The notes under the pieces: generated by a model
What the model saw: the letters and a program-made list of their open reading frames with translations, nothing else
The model's database searches: none
What the model was told of the DNA's origin: nothing
Shown here: positions 14,847 to 20,083 of the stretch, piece by piece
Layout of the letters: the number at the start of each line of letters is the position of its first letter
Numbering within the stretch: the stretch's first letter is position 1
Program-made: the position numbers and the translations under genes
NCBI GenBank assembly: GCA_040753075.1
Contig: JBFMHA010000070.1
Location: 1 to 20,083 of the forward strand
From: UBA6814 sp040753075
GTDB lineage: Bacteria; Desulfobacterota; Desulfovibrionia; Desulfovibrionales; Desulfovibrionaceae
DNA length: 20,083 bases
Direction of reading: 5' to 3'

Positions 14847-15437
14847 TCAGGCGTCCTTTCTCCAGAGGGTTTGGTTCTCGGTCACGATCACGTCCACGGG
14901 GCGGTCCCAGGGGTCCGCGGGCAGGCGGTCCAGGACCTGAAACCCGTAGGCCGGGGCCACGATCAGGGCGCCGGCCAGGTCGGGCCGGGCCAGGAGCCGG
15001 TCGTAGTATCCAGCGCCGTGCCCCAGGCGCACGCCCTGGCGGTCCAGGCCCACGGCCGGGACCAGGACCACGTCCGGGCCGCAGTATTCCAGGGCCGGGC
15101 AGGCGGCCGGGTCCGGCTCGGGGATGCCGAAGGCCCCCGGGGCCAGTTCGTCCGGGCAGGCGCAGCAGGCCAGGTCCAGCTCGCCTTCGCTCCCGGGCCG
15201 GCAGCGGGGCAGGAGCACCCGCGCCCCGCGCTCCCACAACTCGTGCATGAGCGGGGACACGTCCACCTCGCCGCGCACCGGCGCGTAGAGCAGCACTTCC
15301 AGGGCGCTTCGCCAGGCGGGCAACTCCCGCAGGCGGGCGAGGATGCGCGAACTCAGCCGGGACGCCTGGTCGGCGGGCAGGGCCCGGCGGCGGGCGAGAA
15401 GCTCCGACCGCAAGGCGGCCTTGTCCGGTCCGGCCAC
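14847..15437 (-). CDS. ygfA: 5-formyltetrahydrofolate cyclo-ligase
   Basis: Converts 5-formyl-THF to 5,10-methenyl-THF with ATP, rescuing folate in one-carbon metabolism. The 196-residue length is typical. Seen: an Arg/Lys-rich N-terminal helix (DKAALRSELLARRRALP), LLYAPVRGEVDVSPLM (49-64), VLLPRC (74-79), FGIPEPDP (103-110), VLVPAVGLDRQGVRLGHGAG (124-143) running into GYYDRLLAR (143-151), the ATP/substrate signature of this family. The GTG start at 15437 has GGAGG four bases upstream. It is the first gene of the minus-strand unit; the stop is two bases before the carbonic-anhydrase-like start. Divergent from the phosphoesterase gene. Confidence 0.93.
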   Translation of the reverse strand: MAGPDKAALRSELLARRRALPADQASRLSSRILARLRELPAWRSALEVLLYAPVRGEVDVSPLMHELWERGARVLLPRCRPGSEGELDLACCACPDELAPGAFGIPEPDPAACPALEYCGPDVVLVPAVGLDRQGVRLGHGAGYYDRLLARPDLAGALIVAPAYGFQVLDRLPADPWDRPVDVIVTENQTLWRKDA

Positions 15438-15455
15438 GAGACCTCCAAAAAAGGC

Positions 15456-15483
15456 TTGCAGTTGTCCTTCATTTCTCTAGGCT
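15456..15483 (+). promoter_or_regulatory. Candidate promoter for the phosphoesterase-xth unit
   Basis: TTGCAG (15456-15461), 16-base spacer, TAGGCT (15478-15483), in the 91-base divergent spacer. The -10 overlaps that of the candidate minus-strand promoter. Confidence 0.35.
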
Positions 15484-15503
15484 GAAGGCTCGGCGCCTGG
15501 CAA
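15474..15503 (-). promoter_or_regulatory. Candidate promoter for the cyclo-ligase operon
   Basis: On the minus strand TTGCCA (plus 15498-15503), 18-base spacer, TAGAGA (plus 15474-15479). It would give a leader of about 30 bases before the GTG at 15437. Moderate match only. Confidence 0.3.
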
Positions 15504-15528
15504 CGACTTTTTTGGGAGCACAACGGAT

Positions 15529-16206
15529 ATGGACGGATACGACGCCTACTGGATCGGTTTCGGCGACATCCACGGCAGCGTGGACAACGCGCGCCGCATT
15601 CCCGGCCTGGCCGGGGCCTCGGCGGTCCTGGTCACCGGCGACCTCACCACCCGGGGCAGCCTGGAGCAGGGCCAGCGCATCATCGAGGCGGTGCGCGCGG
15701 TGAACCCCCGGGTTCTGGCCCAGATCGGCAACATGGACATCCCCGGCCTGGCTGACTGGATGGAGGCCGAGGGCATCTCCCTGCACGCCCGGGCGCACGA
15801 CCTGGGGCACGGGGTGGGGGTGCTGGGCGCGGGCTTTTCCTCGCCCACCCCTTTCGGCACTCCCAGCGAGGTGCCGGATCCCGAGCTGGGTCGGTTCCTG
15901 GACCAGGCCCACGCCCAGGCCGGAGGGTTCCGGCAGCTCATCGCCGTGCCCCACGACCCGCCGCACGGCACGGCCGCAGACCGGCTGCCCAACGGGATGC
16001 ACGTGGGGAGCAAGGCCGTGCGGGCCTTCGTGGAGCGGGTCCAGCCCGCGGTCTGCCTCACCGGCCACATCCACGAGGCGCGGAGCCTGGACCGCCTGGG
16101 CCGGACCGCGGTCGTGAACCCCGGTCCCCTGGCCGCTGGAGGCTATGCGGTCATCGGGCTCCGGGACGGGGTCCTGACCGCGGAGCTCAAGGTGCTGGGG
16201 GCCTGA
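15529..16206 (+). CDS. Calcineurin-like metallophosphoesterase
   Basis: 225-residue cytoplasmic phosphoesterase of the two-metal calcineurin-like superfamily. Motifs in order: GDIHG (12-16, Asp13 and His15), GDLTTRG (37-43), GNMD (67-70, where many relatives have GNHD or GNCD), VPHDPPHG (metal-ligating His) and GHIHEAR near the C-terminus, then NPGPLAAGGYAVI. Substrate cannot be read from sequence; relatives include YfcE-like phosphodiesterases. ATG 15529 is preceded by GGGAG at ten bases. The stop lies one base before the xth start, so the two are translationally coupled, which hints at but does not prove a nucleic-acid-related role. Confidence 0.88.
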   Translation: MDGYDAYWIGFGDIHGSVDNARRIPGLAGASAVLVTGDLTTRGSLEQGQRIIEAVRAVNPRVLAQIGNMDIPGLADWMEAEGISLHARAHDLGHGVGVLGAGFSSPTPFGTPSEVPDPELGRFLDQAHAQAGGFRQLIAVPHDPPHGTAADRLPNGMHVGSKAVRAFVERVQPAVCLTGHIHEARSLDRLGRTAVVNPGPLAAGGYAVIGLRDGVLTAELKVLGA

Positions 16207-16207
16207 C

Positions 16208-16981
16208 GTGCGGCTGGTGTCCTGGAACGTGAACGGCTTCCGGGCCGTGCTGGGCAAGGGGTTCTGGGACTGGTTCCGGTCCTGCGGCGCGGACGTGGTC
16301 TGCCTGCAGGAGACCAAGGCCGAACTCTCCCAGCTCGATCCCGCGGACCAGTCCCCGCCTGCGGGCTGGGACCTGACCTGGAACCACTCCAAAAAGAAGA
16401 AGGGCTACTCCGGGGTGGCCGCCTATTTCCAGGACGCAGCCCGGCCCCTCTCGGTGTCCGCAGGCCTGCCCGATCCGGCCTTTGCCGGGGAGGGGCGCAG
16501 CATCCTCCTGGAGTACCCGGGATTCTGGCTGTTCAACGTGTATTTCCCCAACGGCCAGATGAGCGAGGAGCGCCTGGACTTCAAGCTGCGCTACTACGAC
16601 TGCTTCCTGGACTACGCCCAGGAACTGCGGAGGAGGAAGCCGGTGGTGGTCTGCGGGGACTTCAACACCGCGCACAAGGAGATCGACCTCAAGAACCCCA
16701 AGCAGAACGAGAACACCTCGGGGTTCCTGCCCGTGGAGCGGGCCTGGCTGGACAGGTTCGTGGCCGCCGGCTACGTGGACACCTTCCGCCTGTTCGAGCC
16801 CGGGCCGAACCACTACTCGTGGTGGAGTTACCGGTTCAACGCGCGGTCCAAGAACGTGGGCTGGCGCATCGACTACTTCTTCGTGTCCGAGGAGCTGCGG
16901 GGCAAGGTCAAGGCCGCCTGGATCGACCCGGAGGTCTACGGCTCGGACCACTGCCCGGTGGGGCTGGAGCTGGAGGTCTAG
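16208..16981 (+). CDS. xth: Exodeoxyribonuclease III (AP endonuclease family)
   Basis: 257-residue Mg-dependent nuclease of the ExoIII/APE1 family, acting in base excision repair on abasic sites and 3' blocked ends. Signatures: RLVSWNVNGFRA (Asn7), VCLQETKA (Glu35), the NVYFPNG segment (110-116), CGDFNTAHKEIDLKNPK (149-165, Asp151 and Asn153), GWRIDYFFVS (218-227) and the terminal GSDHCPV (245-251, Asp247/His248). The GTG start is one base after the phosphoesterase stop with a G-rich stretch inside that gene as SD. Residue numbers agree well with E. coli ExoIII in the N-terminal half. Confidence 0.95.
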   Translation: MRLVSWNVNGFRAVLGKGFWDWFRSCGADVVCLQETKAELSQLDPADQSPPAGWDLTWNHSKKKKGYSGVAAYFQDAARPLSVSAGLPDPAFAGEGRSILLEYPGFWLFNVYFPNGQMSEERLDFKLRYYDCFLDYAQELRRRKPVVVCGDFNTAHKEIDLKNPKQNENTSGFLPVERAWLDRFVAAGYVDTFRLFEPGPNHYSWWSYRFNARSKNVGWRIDYFFVSEELRGKVKAAWIDPEVYGSDHCPVGLELEV

Positions 16982-16988
16982 GGAACGG

Positions 16989-17017
16989 TTCCGGAAGCCC
17001 GCAGTTTTTGATAGGAT
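16989..17017 (+). promoter_or_regulatory. Candidate promoter for the DUF362 gene
   Basis: TTCCGG (16989-16994), 17-base spacer, TAGGAT (17012-17017). The -35 overlaps a small palindrome, GGAAC-G-GTTCC (16982-16992). A 6-bp hairpin (GGTCGG-GACG-CCGACC, 17035-17050) follows in the leader. Confidence 0.3.
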
Positions 17018-17078
17018 GCTTTGGGTTCATTGGTGGTCGGGACGCCGACCGTCCTGAACGCGACGCAAGGGGGGACGT

Positions 17079-17846
17079 ATGGCCAAGCAGCCTGGGGTGG
17101 TGCTGACCGAGTTCGTCTCCTACGCGGACTCCGTGCCCGCGGCCCTGGACGCGTGCGGGGCGGCCAGGCTCCTGAAGACGCAACGCCGGGTGCTCATCAA
17201 GCCCAACCTGGTGAACGCCTCGCCGCCGCCGGTGACCACGCCGGTGGAGTGCGTCGAGGCCGTGGTGAGGTACGTGCGCAGGCATGCGCCCAAGGCCGAG
17301 GTGGTCGTCGCCGAGGGCTGCGGCGACGTGCTGCGCGAGACTCCGGAGCTCTTCGCCATCCACGGCTACGACATGCTCTCCGGCCGGCTGGGGGTGGGGC
17401 TCCTGGACCTGAACCACGCGCCCTGCGTGCGGGTGGACAATCCCGAAGGCGAGGTCTTCACGGAGCTCTGGCTGCCCGAGGCGGCCATGGAGAGCTTCCT
17501 CGTCTCCGTGCCGGTGCTCAAGGCCCATTCCCTGGCCGACATGACCGGCTCCCTCAAGAACATGATGGGCCTCTTGCCGCCCGAGCGCTACGGCAAGGGC
17601 GGGGCCTGGAAGAAGTCCTCGTTCCACGGCCGGATGCAGGCCAGCCTGCGCGACCTGGCCCGCTGCCGCATCCCGGACCTGACCCTCGTGGACGCCTCCG
17701 TGGGCCTCAAGGATCACCACCTGGGCGGCAGCCGCTGCGACCCGCCGCTCCGCACCCTCATCGCCGGCGCCGACGCCCTGGCCTGCGACCGGGCCGGGGC
17801 CGAGTTGCTGGGCCTGGACTGGCGGAGCATCGGGCATCTGCGCTGA
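17079..17846 (+). CDS. DUF362 domain protein
   Basis: 255 residues covering one DUF362 domain. Family markers: RVLIKPNLVN (37-46), VVVAEGCGD (75-83), LVSVPVLKAH (141-150), LKNMMGLLPPERYGK (159-173) and LRDLARCRIPDLTLVDA. The tail GADALACDRAGAELLGLD is also typical. DUF362 proteins often carry a ferredoxin-type 4Fe-4S module; none is present here, so this is the short form. Biochemical function is unknown. ATG 17079 follows GGGGGG at four bases. A small membrane protein gene follows after 30 bases, likely in the same transcript. Confidence 0.85.
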   Translation: MAKQPGVVLTEFVSYADSVPAALDACGAARLLKTQRRVLIKPNLVNASPPPVTTPVECVEAVVRYVRRHAPKAEVVVAEGCGDVLRETPELFAIHGYDMLSGRLGVGLLDLNHAPCVRVDNPEGEVFTELWLPEAAMESFLVSVPVLKAHSLADMTGSLKNMMGLLPPERYGKGGAWKKSSFHGRMQASLRDLARCRIPDLTLVDASVGLKDHHLGGSRCDPPLRTLIAGADALACDRAGAELLGLDWRSIGHLR

Positions 17847-17876
17847 ACCCCGGCCGCATCCGGCAAGGAGGCCGTC

Positions 17877-18092
17877 ATGACCGTGTTCGACATCCTGGGC
17901 TTCGCGATCCTGGGCATTGCGGCCGTGGTCGTGCTGCTGCGCCTGTTCCGGGTCGTGGACTGGTCCTGGCCCGCCACGCTCTTCCCGCTCTTCCTCTTCT
18001 TCATCTACCAGATCGTGGTGGCGGTGGTGGCGGGCATCGGGAACTACATGGGCTACATGCGCGGCCTGTCCGGCAGGTTCCTGGGGCAGTAG
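17877..18092 (+). CDS. Small two-helix membrane protein (71 aa), function unknown
   Basis: Excellent start: AAGGAGG five bases before the ATG. Two hydrophobic segments: about 6-21 (ILGFAILGIAAVVVLL) and about 33-53 (ATLFPLFLFFIYQIVVAVVAG), joined by a short RLFRVVDWSWP turn, with a C-terminal tail YMGYMRGLSGRFLGQ. I do not recognise the family. It lies 30 bases after the DUF362 gene and 134 bases before frdC, so a role beside either is possible; the spacing fits DUF362 better. Confidence 0.75.
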   Translation: MTVFDILGFAILGIAAVVVLLRLFRVVDWSWPATLFPLFLFFIYQIVVAVVAGIGNYMGYMRGLSGRFLGQ

Positions 18093-18120
18093 GGGCGCGG
18101 GCCGCCTGCGGCCATCCCGA

Positions 18121-18126
18121 TTGACA
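18121..18126 (+). promoter_or_regulatory. Consensus -35-like box upstream of frdC
   Basis: TTGACA is a perfect -35 box, but the region 16-18 bases later is an A tract (18145-18153) and not a TATAAT-like box. It is the best candidate promoter element for the frd operon in the 134-base spacer. If used, the leader would include the downstream hairpin. Confidence 0.25.
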
Positions 18127-18174
18127 ATTCCTACCCGAAGGGCCAAAAAAAAAGCTGTTGCGCGTGCTGGTCGA

Positions 18175-18205
18175 GGCCGGGCTGCCTGGCCCGGCCGTAT
18201 TTTTT
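18175..18205 (+). terminator. Intrinsic-terminator-like hairpin in the frd leader
   Basis: GGCCGGG (18175-18181) pairs perfectly with CCCGGCC (18190-18196); one further C-G and one T-G pair leave a 4-base loop. The stem is followed by GTATTTTTT (18197-18205). Only 21 bases separate it from the frdC ATG, with the SD at 18217-18221. It could end the upstream transcript or attenuate frd. Confidence 0.55.
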
Positions 18206-18226
18206 CACATCCCACTGGAGGAACAC

Positions 18227-18883
18227 ATGTCCGTCGTGGATTCCACCCTGCACGTCGCCCGCCCGACGCGCTCCGCAGCCTGGCTCGACGCGCTGCAGAT
18301 GCTCACCGGCGCGGGGCTGGTCCTGTTCATGTGGTCGCACATGATCCTGGTGTCCAGCGTCATCCTTGGGCCGGGAGTCATGAACGCCCTGGCCTCCTTC
18401 TTCGAGGTCACCTACATGGCCCAGGTGGGCGGCCCGATCATCTTCGCGGTGATGCTCCTCCATTTCCTCCTGGCCGCGCGGAAGATGCCCTTCCGGTTCT
18501 CGGAGGCCACCACCTTCTGGAGACACTCCAAGCTCATGCGTCATGCCGACACCTGGTTGTGGCTGGTGCAGGTGGGCGCCGCGCTCGTCGTCCTGGTGCT
18601 GGGCTCCATCCACATGTGGACCGTGCTCACCGACCTGCCCATCACCGCCCAGAAGAGCGCGGCGCGCATCCAGGGCGGCTGGTGGCTGCTGCTCTACCTC
18701 TTCCTGCTCCCCATGGCGGAGTTGCACGTGGGCATCGGCTTCTACCGCATCGGGGTCAAGTGGGGCTTCATCAAGCGCCGCGATCGCGCCAGGATGAAGC
18801 GCTTCGAGAACGGCCTGACCCTGGTGTTCGTGGCCATCGGCCTGCTCACCCTCCTCAGATTCCTCTTCCTGGCCACGAACTAG
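18227..18883 (+). CDS. frdC: Fumarate reductase/succinate dehydrogenase dihaem cytochrome b subunit
   Basis: 218-residue integral membrane subunit that anchors the FrdAB enzyme and passes electrons between menaquinone and the Fe-S subunit through two b haems. It has about five transmembrane helices. The four haem-ligand histidines expected for the Wolinella-type subunit are His38 (MWSHMI), His79 (LLHFLL), His129 (GSIHMW) and His167 (AELHVG). Glu60 (FFEVTY) and Glu165 (MAELHV) fall at the positions of Wolinella Glu-C66 (menaquinol site) and Glu-C180 (proton E-pathway), judged by their spacing from the ligands. ATG 18227 follows GGAGG at five bases. The gene precedes frdA by 10 bases in the C-A-(B) order of epsilon- and delta-type enzymes. 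Direction (fumarate reduction or succinate oxidation) cannot be told. Confidence 0.93.
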   Translation: MSVVDSTLHVARPTRSAAWLDALQMLTGAGLVLFMWSHMILVSSVILGPGVMNALASFFEVTYMAQVGGPIIFAVMLLHFLLAARKMPFRFSEATTFWRHSKLMRHADTWLWLVQVGAALVVLVLGSIHMWTVLTDLPITAQKSAARIQGGWWLLLYLFLLPMAELHVGIGFYRIGVKWGFIKRRDRARMKRFENGLTLVFVAIGLLTLLRFLFLATN

Positions 18884-18893
18884 GAGGCCCGCC

Positions 18894-20083
18894 ATGATCG
18901 AAACCTTTGTCACCGATTTCCTGTGCATCGGCGCGGGCCTGGCCGGCGAACGCACGGCCATCGAGGCCGCCAGCGCCGGCTTCGACGTGATCTGCCTGTC
19001 CCTGGTCCCGGCCCGGCGCTCCCATTCCTCGGCCGCCCAGGGCGGCATGCAGGCCGCCCTCGGCAACTGCGCCATGGGCCGCGGCGACTCCCCGGACGTC
19101 CACTTCGAGGACACGGTCAAGGGCTCCGACTGGGGCTGCGACCAGGAGGTGGCCCGGCTCTTCTGCGACAACGCGCCCATCGCCATGCGCCAGATGGCCT
19201 TCTGGGGCGTGCCCTGGAACCGGGTGGTGGCGGGCAAGTCCCACTACTTCAAGGGCGGCGAGAAGTTCGAGAAGGAGGAGCTCAAGGAGAAGGAGGGGCT
19301 CATCACCGCCCGCTCCTTCGGCGGCACCGCCAAGTGGCGCACCTGCTACACCTCCGACGGCACCGGCCACACCGTGCTCTACACCATGGACAACGTGGCC
19401 GCCTCCCTGGGGGTCAAGGTCCACGACAAGGTGGAGGCCATCGCCCTGGTCCATGACGGGACCACCTGCACGGGCGCGGTGTGCCGCTGCCTGAAGACCG
19501 GCAACCTGCGGGTCTACCTGGCCAAGGCCACCATGATCGCCACCGGCGGCTTCGGCCGCATCTACCGCGAGTCCACCAACGCGGTCATCAACGACGGCGG
19601 CGGGCACATCATCGCCCTGGACACCGGGGTGGCGCCCCTGGGCAACATGGAGGCGGTGCAGTTCCACCCCACCGGCATCGTGCCCACCTACATCCTGGTC
19701 ACCGAGGGCTGCCGCGGCGACGGCGGCACGCTCCTGGACGTGAACCAGGAGCGGTTCATGCACATCTACGAGCCGGCCAAGGCCGAGCTGGCCTCCCGCG
19801 ACGTGGTGTCCCGCTGGATGGTGCACCACATCCGCGAGGGCAAGGGCGTGAAGAGCCCCTACGGCGACCACCTGTGGCTGGACATCCGCCACCTGGGCGA
19901 GCAGCACATCCGCACCAAGCTGCGCGAGGTGGACGAGATCTGCCAGAACTTCCTGGGCGTGGACCCGGTCACCGGGCTCATCCCGGTGCGGCCGGTGCAG
20001 CACTACTCCATGGGCGGCGTGCGCACCGACAAGGACGGCGCGGCCTACGGCCTCAAGGGCCTGTTCAGCGCCGGCGAGGCCGC
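18894..20083 (+). CDS. frdA: Fumarate reductase/succinate dehydrogenase flavoprotein subunit (3' part outside window)
   Basis: The first 396 residues of the covalent-FAD catalytic subunit; the gene runs off the right edge. Rossmann fold CIGAGLAGERTAIEAA (GxGxxG at 13-18); the FAD-attaching His44 in RRSHSSAAQGGMQAAL; active-site residues His258 (QFHPTG), Thr270-Glu271 (TEGCRGDGG), Arg302 (ASRDVVSR, proton donor) and His370 (QHYSMGG). Each is one residue later than the corresponding Wolinella FrdA residue as I recall it. The insert KSHYFKGGEKFEKEELKEKE also fits that group. ATG 18894 follows TAGGAGG at six bases; that TAG is the frdC stop. frdB is expected immediately beyond 20083. Confidence 0.95.
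   Translation, partial: MIETFVTDFLCIGAGLAGERTAIEAASAGFDVICLSLVPARRSHSSAAQGGMQAALGNCAMGRGDSPDVHFEDTVKGSDWGCDQEVARLFCDNAPIAMRQMAFWGVPWNRVVAGKSHYFKGGEKFEKEELKEKEGLITARSFGGTAKWRTCYTSDGTGHTVLYTMDNVAASLGVKVHDKVEAIALVHDGTTCTGAVCRCLKTGNLRVYLAKATMIATGGFGRIYRESTNAVINDGGGHIIALDTGVAPLGNMEAVQFHPTGIVPTYILVTEGCRGDGGTLLDVNQERFMHIYEPAKAELASRDVVSRWMVHHIREGKGVKSPYGDHLWLDIRHLGEQHIRTKLREVDEICQNFLGVDPVTGLIPVRPVQHYSMGGVRTDKDGAAYGLKGLFSAGEA

Noticed and set aside
15438..15528. 6S RNA gene next to the cyclo-ligase, as in enterobacteria
   Set aside because: The 91-base spacer is too short for 6S RNA and is filled by probable divergent promoters.
18100..18113. Hairpin GGCCG-CCTG-CGGCC after the 71-aa gene as its terminator
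   Set aside because: Short stem and no T tract; the later hairpin at 18175-18205 is the better terminator candidate.
18121..18165. FNR/HcpR, Rex or sigma-54 sites upstream of frdC
   Set aside because: Only a TTGAC half-site is present, no palindromic partner; the GG-to-GC spacing for sigma-54 is 11, not 10.

Overview
The window is very GC-rich chromosomal DNA (by eye around two thirds G+C or more) with tightly packed genes. There is no tRNA, rRNA, CRISPR array, insertion sequence or other sign of recent transfer. The gene mix suggests a free-living anaerobic or microaerophilic proteobacterium-type organism, and a Desulfovibrio-like sulfate reducer fits best. The main pointers are a Wolinella-type menaquinone-linked fumarate reductase/succinate dehydrogenase in the order C-A-(B), an NtrY/NtrX-like sigma-54 two-component system, and an HD-GYP response regulator. 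This placement is an inference from gene content and was not tested by alignment. No stretch longer than about 300 bases lacks a gene.

Left part (1-6000), housekeeping: a minus-strand run fabD > argS > membrane-anchored protein (cut by the left edge) diverges from rsmG (+). Then come an 80-residue unknown protein (-) that overlaps the rsmG tail, a secreted beta-propeller-like protein (+) that may be translated from a leaderless mRNA, and rlmH (-). Two rRNA methyltransferases, RsmG and RlmH, therefore lie close together.

Middle part (6100-13020), signalling, all on the plus strand: an exported DUF4390 protein, an NtrY-like four-helix sensor kinase, a TIGR01777-type epimerase, a receiver-PAS-HD-GYP regulator and an NtrX-like sigma-54 activator. 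The kinase is interrupted by a 10-N gap flanked by G and C homopolymers. This is almost certainly an assembly fault that removes the start of the PAS domain and breaks the frame. A pair of mutually exclusive hairpins lies just before the kinase start, which has no Shine-Dalgarno.

Right-middle part (13013-15437), minus strand, a compact operon: 5-formyl-THF cyclo-ligase > a beta-carbonic-anhydrase-like protein (CxDxR, RNLGG and HxxC motifs, distantly like carboxysome shell CA) > PgeF/YfiH laccase-domain protein. It diverges from a metallophosphoesterase-exonuclease III pair (+), followed by a DUF362 protein and a 71-residue membrane protein.

Right end (18120-20083): the start of a fumarate reductase operon, frdC then frdA (cut by the right edge). 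Its leader contains a terminator-like hairpin with a T tract just before the frdC ribosome binding site. All four haem-ligating histidines and both key glutamates of the Wolinella enzyme are present in FrdC, as are the FAD-binding histidine and several active-site residues in FrdA.
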